A stretch of DNA of 64,000 nucleotides from JAGVSR01 sp963742405 (GCA_963742405.1 CAVUMB010000004.1:1-64000), one strand, 5' to 3'; positions 40,140 to 49,340 are shown, numbered from the stretch's first letter. Numbers and translations are program-made. The notes: generated from the letters alone by a model not told the origin.

Positions 40140-42437
40140 ATGAACCACGCGATGACAGATCGCTTCATACGAAGAGCCCTATTTGCGATTGCAGCCTCGG
40201 GGCTGTCTCTGGGAACTCTCGTCTGGATCTATGGATCCGGGGTTTGGGCCGATCGACTTTGGGCCTTTGCGACCGTTCCGGTGATTATTGGTCTTGCCGT
40301 ATCAATCGTGCGCGATCTTCTCGCGGGCCGGCTTGGCGTTGATGCCGTCGCGTTCATCTCAATGTCGGCTGCGCTTCTGTTGGGCGAGCCTTTGGCCGGT
40401 GCCGTCGTCGCCGTCATGTATGCGGGCGGCAATCTCCTGGAGGACTTCGCTGTTGCGCGCGCCGAGCGTGACTTAAGAGCCCTAGTCGATCGCGCGCCCC
40501 GCCTGGCGCACAAACGTAACGGCAGTACGATCGAAGATGTGCCGATCGAACGCGTCTCTGTTGGCGACATAATCCTCGTTCGCGCCGGAGAGGTCATTCC
40601 CGTCGATGGCATCATATTGGCTGCCGGCGCAACGCTTGACGAAGCCGCCCTGACGGGCGAGCCAATCCCCGTCAATCGCAACATGGGCGACTTGGTCCGC
40701 AGCGGCACCATCAATGCCGGAGCAACATTCGAGCTGAGGGCCAGCGCGAGCGCGGGCGAAAGCACTTATGCGGGCATTGTCCGGCTGGTGACCGCCGCTC
40801 AAACGGCGAAGGCGCCGTTCATTCGCCTCGCGGACCAATATGCCCTCATACTTTTGCCCGTGACATTGGCCATTGCGGGGGCCGCCTGGCTGTTCTCCGG
40901 GGATCCGATCCGAGGCCTCGCCGTGCTGGTCGCCTCGACGCCATGTCCGTTGATCCTTGCGGCACCTGTGGCGTTTATTGCAGGGGTTTCACATGCGGCC
41001 CGGCTCGGGATCCTCATCAAGGGTGGCGGAGCACTGGAAGCGCTCGCCAGAACGCATACCGTCATGTTCGACAAAACCGGAACGTTGACCGTCGGTGGGG
41101 CGCGTCTGGTTGCCGTGGAAACGGCGCCGGGGGAAGATCCCGATGACGTGCTGCGGCTTGCCGCGTCCCTGGAGCAGGCCTCGCAGCATGTCGTCGCCGC
41201 TGCAATCGTGACGGCGGCTGTGGCCCGCGGGCTGACCCTCGAGGTGCCCGACATGGTTCGTGAGACCATGGGCTCAGGCCTTGAGGGTAGGATCTCGGGC
41301 AAGGTGGTCAAGGCTGGTTCGCGTCAACTCGTATGTGGACCTGGAAGTCTTGATGCGTGGGCTATACGGGCGCTCCGCCGCGCGTCGTGGCGGTCCGCCC
41401 TCAGTGTCTTCGTCTCGGTCGACGGGCGCGTTATCGGCGCCATTCTTCTCGGTGATGAGTTGCGGCGTGAGACGCCTCGGGCTGTTCAATCCCTGCGCAC
41501 CGCCGGCGTACGCCGGATCGTCATGGTCACCGGTGATCGCGCGGAGTTGGCCGAGACCATCGGCGCTGCACTCGATCTGGATGCCGTGTTGGCCGACCGG
41601 GAGCCATCAGACAAGGTTGAGGCAGTTGCTTTCGAGCAGCGCTTGCATCCCACTCTCATGGTCGGTGATGGGATCAACGATGCTCCGGCACTCGCAGCGG
41701 CCGATGTTGGCATTGCGATGGGTGCCCGCGGAGCCAGCGCATCGTCAGAAGCGGCCGACGTTGTCATTCTTGTTGATCGGCTCGATCGCGTGTCGCAGGC
41801 GGTTGTCATCGCCCGCCGTGCCCGCGGCATTGCTGTTCAGAGTATCACCGTCGGCATAGCGCTTTCAGGCATCGCCATGATCGCAGCGGCGTTCGGCTAT
41901 CTGACGCCGGTTGCCGGAGCCTTGACCCAGGAAGCGATCGACGTCGCGGTCATCCTGAATGCGTTGCGCGCCCTGAGACCTGAATGGCGGCTTGGCCGCG
42001 AAACCATGCAGCCGGCAGCAGCGCGGGCCCTGCAGCAAGAGCATCTGCTTCTCGACGCGACACTTAATCGACTACGTGAGATTGCCGATGCGCTTGATGA
42101 TGCTCCGCCCGAAGCCGCAACGGCTTTCATTCGCGAAGCTGCGGCTTTGGTCACAACTAAGATCGTTGAACATGAGCGAGACGATGAAGGTCGCATCTAT
42201 CCTCGTCTCGCGAAATTCCTGCACGACGGGCATGGCCTTGCTGCGATGAGCCGGGCGCATCGTGAGATTCTCCATCTCGCTCGGTTGCTGACGCGGCTTT
42301 CAGAGGGCCTAAAGATTGAAGACACCGACCGGTACCTCATTCGAGACGCACAGCGCGTCATCGAGTCGATCGAGTCCCTGGTGCGCATCCACAACGCGCA
42401 GGAGGAAGATATCTACGAGCATGCCACGACGGGGTGA
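40140..42437 (+). CDS. P1B-5-type metal ATPase (Nia-like) with hemerythrin-like C-terminal domain
   Basis: This protein has 765 residues from the ATG at 40140 (GAAGG upstream). It has no N-terminal heavy-metal-binding domain. The ATPase motifs are LTGEP (171-175), the membrane metal site TPCPL (267-271), DKTGT (311-315), MVTGD (462-466) and GDGINDAP (509-516). The TPC motif and a C-terminal hemerythrin-like four-helix domain (about 625-765) define the P1B-5 group. Its likely iron ligands are in QQEHLLL, VEHERDDE, RAHREI and RIHNAQEEDIYEH. The described member of this group, Nia of Sinorhizobium meliloti, exports Ni2+ and Fe2+. The Hr-like domain may sense iron or oxygen. It is the last gene of the response regulator-kinase-ATPase set. 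Confidence 0.9.
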   Translation: MNHAMTDRFIRRALFAIAASGLSLGTLVWIYGSGVWADRLWAFATVPVIIGLAVSIVRDLLAGRLGVDAVAFISMSAALLLGEPLAGAVVAVMYAGGNLLEDFAVARAERDLRALVDRAPRLAHKRNGSTIEDVPIERVSVGDIILVRAGEVIPVDGIILAAGATLDEAALTGEPIPVNRNMGDLVRSGTINAGATFELRASASAGESTYAGIVRLVTAAQTAKAPFIRLADQYALILLPVTLAIAGAAWLFSGDPIRGLAVLVASTPCPLILAAPVAFIAGVSHAARLGILIKGGGALEALARTHTVMFDKTGTLTVGGARLVAVETAPGEDPDDVLRLAASLEQASQHVVAAAIVTAAVARGLTLEVPDMVRETMGSGLEGRISGKVVKAGSRQLVCGPGSLDAWAIRALRRASWRSALSVFVSVDGRVIGAILLGDELRRETPRAVQSLRTAGVRRIVMVTGDRAELAETIGAALDLDAVLADREPSDKVEAVAFEQRLHPTLMVGDGINDAPALAAADVGIAMGARGASASSEAADVVILVDRLDRVSQAVVIARRARGIAVQSITVGIALSGIAMIAAAFGYLTPVAGALTQEAIDVAVILNALRALRPEWRLGRETMQPAAARALQQEHLLLDATLNRLREIADALDDAPPEAATAFIREAAALVTTKIVEHERDDEGRIYPRLAKFLHDGHGLAAMSRAHREILHLARLLTRLSEGLKIEDTDRYLIRDAQRVIESIESLVRIHNAQEEDIYEHATTG

Positions 42438-42684
42438 GTAGCCCATTTCTGGGCGAGCGGGATTAACGCTATCATTAGCGTCAGCGTCATTGCGCTTATA
42501 GCCACTGCCGGTAACTTTGATTTCGACAAACTGCCGCATCCCCTCCACTTTGATAAATGTCAATTTTTTCGGGCTGGCCTTGGACTAAAGAACTATTGGA
42601 AAGCGAGTTATTCATCCCCCCCCCTCAAGGATGGTTCGCTTGGACGGTCTCTTCCCACATCCCCCCTCAAAGAGACTGTCCGCC

Positions 42685-42722
42685 AAAGAAGCCCTCGGTG
42701 TCCCCCGGGGGCTTTCTTTTTA
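42685..42722 (+). terminator. Rho-independent terminator
   Basis: The stem AAAGAAGCCC pairs with GGGCTTTCTTT (one bulge) and is followed by a T-rich run. It lies about 250 bases after the ATPase gene and before the superoxide dismutase gene. Confidence 0.68.
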
Positions 42723-42910
42723 AAGCCTATCAATTGAGCCGGAGGCGGCTGTGCGAATGCCCGCTTTTTTGATCGCACCGGCAAGTCGCCGGCGACACGG
42801 TGGCACTATATTTGGCGTATTGAACGGAACGCTTCAGACCCTTACGTGTTGCGAAGGGCTTAAGCCCTGCTGGGACGTCGTCGTTTCATTTCAATGAACA
42901 GGAGAACCTG

Positions 42911-43654
42911 ATGCTTGCGTTGGATCGCAGAGCGTTCGCTCGGTCGCTTGGGGCCGTTACCGTTCTGGGCTTGGCGGCAGGCCGGCTGAGTGGTGGTGCC
43001 GTGGCGCAGGCTGCACCTGTGAACGGTCCGTTCACATTGCCGCCGCTGCCGTACGATCCGGCTGCTCTTGAGCCACATATTGATGCGACCACGATGGGAT
43101 TGCACCACGGCAAACATCACGCGGCGTATGTGAACAATCTCAACGCCGCAATCTCTGATAAGCCCGATATTGCCAAGTTGCCGCTCGAAGACGTGCTGGC
43201 AAAACTTAGTGATGTTCCCGAAAGCGTTCGCACGGCGGTGCGCAACAATGCAGGCGGGCACGCCAACCATTCCATGTTCTGGCAGATCATGGGCAAGCCG
43301 GGAGGGCCGGGGCCTGAGGGCAATTTGAAAGCCGCGTTCGATCGTGACTTCTCGAGCCTTGCCACCTTGCAGGAGCAGTTCAATGCGATGGGCGGAAAGG
43401 TGTTCGGCTCGGGCTGGGTCTTCGTGACCGTGGACAAGGGCGGCAAGCTTGCGCTCGAGGCACGGCCGAACCAGGACACCCCCTTGATGGATGGCAAGAG
43501 GGTGCTCATGGGCAACGACGTCTGGGAACACGCCTACTATCTCAAATATCAAAACAAGCGGGCCGATTATCTGAAGGCTTGGTGGAATGTCGTGAATTGG
43601 AAAGCCGTTGGCGACCGATACGCGGCGGCAATGGCCGGTAAGCTCGCGATTTGA
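42911..43654 (+). CDS. exported Fe/Mn superoxide dismutase
   Basis: This 247-residue protein has an N-terminal twin-arginine signal (DRRAFARSLGAVTVLGLAAG, cleavage around VAQA), so it is probably folded with its metal in the cytoplasm and exported to the periplasm. The Fe/Mn SOD fold follows from about residue 45. The first ligand helix is EPHIDATTMGLHHGKHHAAY, then GGHANHSMFWQIMG, GSGWVFV, and the metal-site end NDVWEHAYYLKYQNKRADYL with Asp and His ligands. It converts superoxide to peroxide and oxygen. Most bacterial Fe/Mn SODs are cytoplasmic, so the signal is notable. It lies after the terminator of the metal module. Confidence 0.88.
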   Translation: MLALDRRAFARSLGAVTVLGLAAGRLSGGAVAQAAPVNGPFTLPPLPYDPAALEPHIDATTMGLHHGKHHAAYVNNLNAAISDKPDIAKLPLEDVLAKLSDVPESVRTAVRNNAGGHANHSMFWQIMGKPGGPGPEGNLKAAFDRDFSSLATLQEQFNAMGGKVFGSGWVFVTVDKGGKLALEARPNQDTPLMDGKRVLMGNDVWEHAYYLKYQNKRADYLKAWWNVVNWKAVGDRYAAAMAGKLAI

Positions 43655-43736
43655 CGACTGCGCGATAGGCTGAGCTAACGATGCGGTTAGCAAAAGGCCA
43701 GATCGCCTGGATCTTCGTATGCTGCTACATATTCAG

Positions 43737-43766
43737 ACCGTTGCTATCGGAGCCGATAGCAACGGT
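43737..43766 (+). promoter_or_regulatory. perfect 14-bp inverted repeat upstream of lipA
   Basis: ACCGTTGCTATCGG and its exact complement CCGATAGCAACGGT are separated by two bases and end 17 bases before the lipA start. No T-run follows. It could be an operator or an RNA hairpin masking the ribosome site. Confidence 0.6.
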
Positions 43767-43783
43767 AGCACCGAAGAGCGGAC

Positions 43784-44713
43784 ATGGCGATAATCTACTC
43801 CAACGCCCCCCGGCATCCTGAAAAGGTCCACCGCGCCGCGCAGCCCATCCTCGCGCGGCCGGAGTGGATTCGCGTGCGAGCGGCCGATGCTGGCGTACGC
43901 GAGGCGACGCACGCCATTGTGCGCCGGCACGGCCTGTCGACGGTGTGCGAAGAGGCTGGCTGTCCCAACCTGGCCGAGTGTTGGAGCAAGCGACACGCCA
44001 CGTTTCTCGTCATGGGCGATGTGTGCACGCGCGGCTGCGGATTTTGCAATGTTCGTACAGGACGACCGGCGCCTCTCGATCCCAGCGAGCCGGAACGGGT
44101 CGCGGCTGCGGTCCGCGATCTCAATCTATCGCACGCCGTCATAACATCGGTTGACCGGGATGATTTGGATGACGGCGGCGCGGCCCATTTGGCAGCCGTC
44201 CTTCATGCGGTCAGAGAGGCGGCTCCCGCCACGACAATCGAGATCTTGACGCCTGATTTTCTGGGTAAGACGGGAGCGCTCGATGTTGTTATCGACACCG
44301 GTCCGGACGTCTTCAATCATAACATCGAAACGGTACCGCGATTTTATCCCTCGGTCCGTCCAGGGGCGCGATACTTTCATTCGATCCGGTTGCTGCAAGC
44401 GGCGAAGGAACGCTCGCCGCGAACCGTCACCAAGTCAGGGCTGATGCTGGGCTTTGGTGAAACACGCGACGAGATCATCCAGGTCATGGACGATCTGCGG
44501 TCGGCCGCCGTCGACTTTATCACCATCGGTCAATACTTGCAGCCGACGCCGCATCACGTCCCGGTGGTCGAATACATCCATCCAGAGACGTTTGCGGCCT
44601 ACGCCGGCCTGGCGCGCGGTAAGGGCTTTGCGATGGTGGCATCATCGCCGCTGACGCGATCCAGTCATCATGCTGGAGAGGATTTCGAGCGCCTGCGGGC
44701 GCGGTACGCATAA
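43784..44713 (+). CDS. lipA: lipoyl synthase
   Basis: This 309-residue radical-SAM enzyme inserts two sulfurs into octanoyl groups on lipoyl carrier proteins. Both iron-sulfur clusters are visible: the auxiliary cluster cysteines in CEEAGCPNLAEC (about 55-66) and the radical-SAM CTRGCGFC (about 81-88). Also conserved are GDVCTRGCGFCNVRTGRP, VITSVDRDDLDDGGAAHLA, GLMLGFGETRDE and the terminal RSSHHAGE, whose first Ser is usually the cluster ligand (R-SS-H-A). It is a stand-alone gene, not next to pyruvate dehydrogenase or lipB, so it could be a second copy in the genome. A strong inverted repeat precedes it. Confidence 0.94.
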   Translation: MAIIYSNAPRHPEKVHRAAQPILARPEWIRVRAADAGVREATHAIVRRHGLSTVCEEAGCPNLAECWSKRHATFLVMGDVCTRGCGFCNVRTGRPAPLDPSEPERVAAAVRDLNLSHAVITSVDRDDLDDGGAAHLAAVLHAVREAAPATTIEILTPDFLGKTGALDVVIDTGPDVFNHNIETVPRFYPSVRPGARYFHSIRLLQAAKERSPRTVTKSGLMLGFGETRDEIIQVMDDLRSAAVDFITIGQYLQPTPHHVPVVEYIHPETFAAYAGLARGKGFAMVASSPLTRSSHHAGEDFERLRARYA

Positions 44714-44754
44714 AGCGGCGCGTTTCGAATCCCGGGAGCCGGGTGGAACACGGG

Positions 44755-44788
44755 AAAAAAACCCTCCGGGTGGGGGAACCCGGAGGGT
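44755..44788 (-). terminator. Rho-independent terminator of M16 peptidase operon
   Basis: A perfect 11-bp stem (ACCCTCCGGGT / ACCCGGAGGGT) with a 6-base loop is followed on the minus strand by seven Ts. It may also slow transcription of lipA from the other side, but lacks a T-run there. Confidence 0.85.
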
Positions 44789-44993
44789 CATCTGCGCCGC
44801 GGTCGGGGGGGGGACGAGACGGCGGCGGAAGGCTACATCGGTGACCGAGGAGGAGGGGATCGGTGCGCCTCTGATGACAGGACCATAGGCCGAGATGCTC
44901 ACTGGCGCTGTTCCGTGGGTGACTCTGTGCTGAACGGCAAGATGCCCCGCCGGACGGCAGGGCATCTCAAAACGTGCCGACATTCTTTTGGGG

Positions 44994-46451
44994 TCAGCCC
45001 TTGTCGCCGGCGACCGGTGTTTCAGGCTTGCCGACGATGGTGACAATCATGTTGTTCGTATCGAGAAGACGCTTTGCAACACGCTTGGCGTCATCAAGGG
45101 TGATGGCCTCAATAAGCTGGTTGCGGGTCTGAACGTAATCCGTGCCGTAGCCTTCCTCCATCAAGCCGAGGAGTTGGGTGGCGATCTTGACGTTCGTATC
45201 GAAACGCAGGGCGTAGGACCCCATCAGATAACTTTTTGCGTTTGCGAACTCGTCTGCATTGGGGCCGGAAACGGCAACTTTTTCGAGCTCTTGACGAATG
45301 AGATCAATGGACGTCTTCACGGCGTCGTTGCGCGTGGCTACGCCGCCGGAAAAGATCGAGGCCGAGCGCATTGGCTGCAAGTAGCTGTAGACGGAGTATG
45401 CAAGGCCGCGCTTTTCGCGCACCTCTTCCATCAGCCGAGAGGCAAAACCGCCGCCACCAATCAACTGGTTCACGACGAAAGCGGTGAGGAAGTCTGGATC
45501 CTTGCGCGGCATTGCACCGAAACCGAAGACGGCGACGGACTGCGGCACATCCATTTCGATGACTTTCGTCTTGCCGCCGGTAACCGGCGCGACGACGGGG
45601 ACAGCTACAAGATCGGCCTTCTCGGGCAGTTCCCCGAAAACCTTATCGAGCATCACACCCAATTCGGCGGCGGAAATGTCCCCGACAGCTACGATGCGCA
45701 AATTGGAGCGGGCGAAGACTCGATTGCGATAAGCCTTGAGGTCCTCAGCCGTGATCGCAGCAACACTGGCTTCCGTGCCGCTCGATGGACGGCCATAAGC
45801 GTGGTTACCGAATGCGAGCGCATACCATTCATTGGATGCCACACGGTCGGGATCCTTTGCGGCATAGACGAGGTTGGCGAGGATCTGGCCACGAATGCGC
45901 TCGACCGCATCCTTTTCAAAGCGGGGCGAGTTGATTGCGAGGCGGAGAAGTTCGGTCGCCTTGTCGCGGTTGGCTGTCAAGGTTTCGACGTTGCCGTAGA
46001 AGGCGTCCTGCGTATCGGAAAAGCTCAGACGCACGGCGAGATTTTCGAGCTGTTCCTGGAAGGTGTTCGCATCCAGCTCGCCGGCACCTTCGTCGAGCAT
46101 GGCCGAAACGAAATTGGCAAGGCCTTCCTTGCCAGTCGGATCTTGTGCGCTGCCGCCCTCGAAGGAGAAGCGCATGGCCATCATTGGATTGGAATGATCT
46201 TCAACGAGCCAGGCTTCAATGCCGCCCGGGCTTTTCACGGTTTGAATCTGCATGGCTTCTGCCGGCCTGTTGAAAGCGAAGAAAAGGAGTGCCGCCAGAA
46301 GCAGCGGCCATGTGTAGGTGAGTGGATGAGCCACGAAGTGAGACGAATCGAGCGCGCGTGTGCGGATTGCGGACGAGGGGGAGACGTTCGGCGGGATCAT
46401 ATGTGGGTCACTCCTGGTCACGTCACGAACGATCTTTGCGGGGCGTTTCAT
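44994..46451 (-). CDS. M16-family peptidase-like protein, inactive subunit
   Basis: This 485-residue protein has a probable signal or anchor near residues 45-68 (LTYTWPLLLAALLFFAFNRP). It has two M16 (pitrilysin-like) domains, but the zinc motif HxxEH is absent; the equivalent region reads GKEGLANFVSAMLDEGAGEL. A later M16_C segment includes FASRLMEEVREKRGLAYSVY, the Arg/Tyr substrate-binding element. Such proteins pair with an active partner, here the gene just upstream, overlapping by ATGA. The pair probably degrades peptides in the periplasm. The expected arrangement is active first, inactive second, as in other Alphaproteobacteria. Confidence 0.9.
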   Translation of the reverse strand: MKRPAKIVRDVTRSDPHMIPPNVSPSSAIRTRALDSSHFVAHPLTYTWPLLLAALLFFAFNRPAEAMQIQTVKSPGGIEAWLVEDHSNPMMAMRFSFEGGSAQDPTGKEGLANFVSAMLDEGAGELDANTFQEQLENLAVRLSFSDTQDAFYGNVETLTANRDKATELLRLAINSPRFEKDAVERIRGQILANLVYAAKDPDRVASNEWYALAFGNHAYGRPSSGTEASVAAITAEDLKAYRNRVFARSNLRIVAVGDISAAELGVMLDKVFGELPEKADLVAVPVVAPVTGGKTKVIEMDVPQSVAVFGFGAMPRKDPDFLTAFVVNQLIGGGGFASRLMEEVREKRGLAYSVYSYLQPMRSASIFSGGVATRNDAVKTSIDLIRQELEKVAVSGPNADEFANAKSYLMGSYALRFDTNVKIATQLLGLMEEGYGTDYVQTRNQLIEAITLDDAKRVAKRLLDTNNMIVTIVGKPETPVAGDKG

Positions 46452-47824
46452 CGCGGGTCGCGACCGGTGCCTTGAGCGGCTTCAAGAATTCCCGTCACGG
46501 AACGGCGTACGTCCAAGTAAGCGGCGGCGGCCTTCTTCACGTCGGCCAGCGAAACCTTGCTGATTTGGTCCGGCCAGCTTTCGATCTGAGCGATTGAGCG
46601 CCCAAGGGCGAGGCCCCAACCGTAGCGGCGGGCGAGTGATGCTTGATTGTCGTTCTCGTAGATGTATTCGGCGACGTAACCGTTCTTAGCGCGGTCGAGT
46701 TCGGCTTGGGTCACGCCATTGGCAGCGATTTCGGCGAGAACATCGTCCATGGTCATTTCGATTTTGCCAAGGTCGACGCCGTCTCCTGCGATCGCATAGA
46801 CGGAGAATTTGCCGCTATCCAGGCCCGAACCCATGTAGCTGCCGCCGGTGGATGAGGCGACCTTGTCTTCCATTACGAGCTTTTTGTAGAGGCGGCTCGT
46901 GGCGCCGTCAGCGGTGATCTTGGCAAGCAGATCGAGAGCCTCGGCTTCGAGGGGCGCGGCGGTTGAGTAGCTCGGCACAATGTAATCGCGATGGATCGAT
47001 TCCTTGCCGGCACGTGGATCTTCGAGCATGACGCGGCGGGCGACGCGCTGCGGCGGATCAGCTGGGCGTTCGGCGCGGGCTGCCGCTGGATTGGCCGGTA
47101 GTTTGCCGAACGTCTCGGTGGCGTATTTCTTGACCTCTTCCGGGGTCACATCGCCGGCGACGACAAGGACGGCATTATTGGGCGCGTAATAGCGCTTGTA
47201 ATGGTCGATGGCGTTCTGCCGCGAAAGCTTGGCCATTTCGTGCTCCCAGCCGATGACTGGAATGCCGTAGGGGTGGTGCAGGTAAAGCGCGGCGTCCATC
47301 TGTTCGTCGAGAATGGCAGCGGGGTTGTTCTCGACGCGCGAGCGGCGCTCCTCGAGTATCACGTCGCGCTCGGTCAGGACCTCTTTGTCGGTCAGCTTGA
47401 GGTTGACCATTCGATCGGCTTCCATCTCCATCACCTGAGGCAAGCGCTCCTTGGAGATGCGCTGGAAATAGGCCGTGATGTCATGTCCGGTGAACGCGTT
47501 GTCCTGGCCGCCAAGACGGGAGACAATTTTTGAGAATTCGCCCGACGCAATTTTATCGGTCGATTTGAACATTAGGTGTTCGAGGAAGTGGGCGATGCCG
47601 GAGACGCCCTTGGGTTCGTCGGCCCCGCCGACTTTGTACCAGACCATGTGGGTCACGACTGGCGAGCGGCTGTCGGGAATGACCACCACTTGCAACCCGT
47701 TCTCGAGCTTGAACTCGGTGACGCGGGGGGCGGCATACGATGCAGTTGGAGATTTGGTGAGAGCAAACATGCTGGCGGACACCATGAGGCAAAAGCTGAG
47801 GGCGGTGCGGAGTGAAACAGCCAT
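46448..47824 (-). CDS. M16-family zinc metallopeptidase, active subunit
   Basis: This protein has 458 residues from the ATG at 47824 (GAGGAA upstream; the frame is open to 47923). The signal peptide is about residues 1-31 (LRTALSFCLMVSASMFALTK). The inverted zinc motif HFLEH (79-83) is followed about 75 residues on by the third ligand Glu (TERDVILEERRSRVENNP). The C-terminal domain has ATSRLYKKLVMEDKVASSTG. It cleaves small unfolded peptides in the periplasm with its partner encoded by the overlapping downstream gene. Confidence 0.92.
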   Translation of the reverse strand: MAVSLRTALSFCLMVSASMFALTKSPTASYAAPRVTEFKLENGLQVVVIPDSRSPVVTHMVWYKVGGADEPKGVSGIAHFLEHLMFKSTDKIASGEFSKIVSRLGGQDNAFTGHDITAYFQRISKERLPQVMEMEADRMVNLKLTDKEVLTERDVILEERRSRVENNPAAILDEQMDAALYLHHPYGIPVIGWEHEMAKLSRQNAIDHYKRYYAPNNAVLVVAGDVTPEEVKKYATETFGKLPANPAAARAERPADPPQRVARRVMLEDPRAGKESIHRDYIVPSYSTAAPLEAEALDLLAKITADGATSRLYKKLVMEDKVASSTGGSYMGSGLDSGKFSVYAIAGDGVDLGKIEMTMDDVLAEIAANGVTQAELDRAKNGYVAEYIYENDNQASLARRYGWGLALGRSIAQIESWPDQISKVSLADVKKAAAAYLDVRRSVTGILEAAQGTGRDPR

Positions 47825-48041
47825 GAATTCCTCGAAGCTCGGGGGACGACGCAGGTGGCGGACCCCGCGTGCTGTGAGGATGTCGGCGTCGGGGGGCGGC
47901 ATGTCAAATGACAAGCCGTTCATGCCCGGTACACGAGATCATATACGAGCCCGCGAGCGGACGCGGGATTAGATTGGATTTGGTAAGCGATCAGAAAAAA
48001 ATTTGGTCGCCCAGGCTTTGCGGGCGGTAACAAAAACGGGG

Positions 48042-48515
48042 TTATTGGCCACCGACGACGAGCGGGTCTTCGCCGCCGTTCCATTTTTTCATGGCATTCA
48101 GGATCGACGGACGGCAGGGGCCAAGCGGTCCTTCGATCGAGTCGGCGCTTGCATCGCCGCCGGCGACAGCGGGACGGTAGTTTTTGTCGCAGTATTCTTG
48201 TTGGGCGCGCTCTTTTTCAGCCTGAGACACCACGGCTTTGCGGTCGGGATCATTGATCGCGGTGGTCACGTCGATGGCGTCCGCCTGGGCGGGAACGCCC
48301 GGCTGCGGCAGGCTCGCGGTCGATGGGGGCACGACTAGCGGGGTGCGAGCGGCAAGCTTTGGCTCCGCGCTTTTAGGCTGATTAGCACCAATACCCACCG
48401 CATCGAAAACGCCCCCGTTCAGTTCCACGTCGTCCATAGAACAGCCGCCGACGAGAACGGCGGCCAAAACCGCCAGTGCCAGCCGGTTGGTGATCATCGA
48501 CGAGATGCAATGCAT
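48042..48515 (-). CDS. lipoprotein of unknown function
   Basis: This protein has 157 residues from the ATG at 48515 (GGAG upstream). The N terminus is a lipoprotein signal with lipobox LVGGC (ALAVLAAVLVGGCSMDDVEL), so the Cys would be acylated and the protein held in the membrane. The rest is low-complexity and then a short region with two cysteines (QEYCDKNYRPAVAGGDASAD, GPCRPSILNAMKKWNGGEDP). No domain is recognised. It sits between lspA, whose product would process it, and the M16 pair, all on the minus strand, a gene order common in Rhizobiales. Confidence 0.82.
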   Translation of the reverse strand: MHCISSMITNRLALAVLAAVLVGGCSMDDVELNGGVFDAVGIGANQPKSAEPKLAARTPLVVPPSTASLPQPGVPAQADAIDVTTAINDPDRKAVVSQAEKERAQQEYCDKNYRPAVAGGDASADSIEGPLGPCRPSILNAMKKWNGGEDPLVVGGQ

Positions 48516-48621
48516 CTATGGTTCTCCGCTCGGTTCCGGTTCTCTGCCGGACTTGCTTGGCGAGACGCAGGTGCTTGGCTGGCCAGGACGCAGTGTTATT
48601 GGTTGAACGCAATGCTGGGCG

Positions 48622-49188
48622 TTACGAAGTCTTTGCGGCGTCTTTGCGACTCGCTCCGAAGGAGTCGTACAGGAGCGCAATCACCCCGGCAACAATGGCC
48701 ACATCTGCGATGTTGAAGACGTACCAGTAGAATCCGAATGCGTGCAGCGAGTAAAAGTCGGCGACCCCTCCAAGCCACAGCCGGTCGATGGCATTGCCTA
48801 CCGCCCCACCAATGATGAGGCCAAGGCCAGCCGCCATCAGGCGGCTCTCGCCAGCCCGGCAGAGCCAGACCCACATCGCCAACGACGCAGCGAAGGCAAA
48901 GGTCGCCAGACCTAACTGCCAGGAATAACTTGAAGAATCGAACATCGAGTAACTGACGCCTGTGTTAAGTACATAGACGTAATCGAGGAACGGCGTGACG
49001 GCTACCCGGCCGCGGCCTTCGATCCCATAGATCAGCAGCATCCACAACTTATTGGCTTGGTCGAGAAACAGCGTGACAAGCGCGATGGTGGCGCCGAGCG
49101 CGGCGTACTGACCCCAAAACCATCCCGAAGGAACCGTTTGCCGGTTGCTGGGCCTGCCCGTTTCGGGTGCGATCGTCGGCGCGGTCAT
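48622..49188 (-). CDS. lspA: lipoprotein signal peptidase (signal peptidase II)
   Basis: This protein has 188 residues from the ATG at 49188. It has four membrane helices with the conserved boxes LDQANKLWML, LNTGVSYSMF, GGAVGNAIDRLWLGGVADFY and YVFNIADVAIVAGV. The two catalytic aspartates are in GNAIDR and FNIADV. It cuts prolipoprotein signals after lipid attachment. It is upstream of the lipoprotein and M16 genes in the same direction and may form an operon with them. Confidence 0.93.
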   Translation of the reverse strand: MTAPTIAPETGRPSNRQTVPSGWFWGQYAALGATIALVTLFLDQANKLWMLLIYGIEGRGRVAVTPFLDYVYVLNTGVSYSMFDSSSYSWQLGLATFAFAASLAMWVWLCRAGESRLMAAGLGLIIGGAVGNAIDRLWLGGVADFYSLHAFGFYWYVFNIADVAIVAGVIALLYDSFGASRKDAAKTS

Positions 49189-49340
49189 AACGCAGCGTTC
49201 CCCATTTCGGCGCTTGGTGCGCGGCCTCAATCCAGAGACGCATTCGGCGGCCGAAGTCAAATCAGCAAGCCAATATGAACATCGTGTTGTGGACTGCGGC
49301 GAGGGTTGTCAGGGGCGAAGTGATGCCCCATAACCGCGCT

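Noticed and set aside
42557..42772. 71-codon plus-strand frame after the P1B ATPase
   Set aside because: It runs through the terminator hairpin, has odd composition (C-runs) and no start signals.
44755..44788. Terminator of lipA on the plus strand
   Set aside because: The T-run is present only in the minus-strand direction, so it was assigned to the M16 operon.
44988..46475. 495-codon plus-strand frame opposite the second M16 gene
   Set aside because: It is the mirror of a conserved coding sequence in GC-rich DNA, with no recognisable protein features; the minus-strand frame has clear M16 homology and a coupled start.
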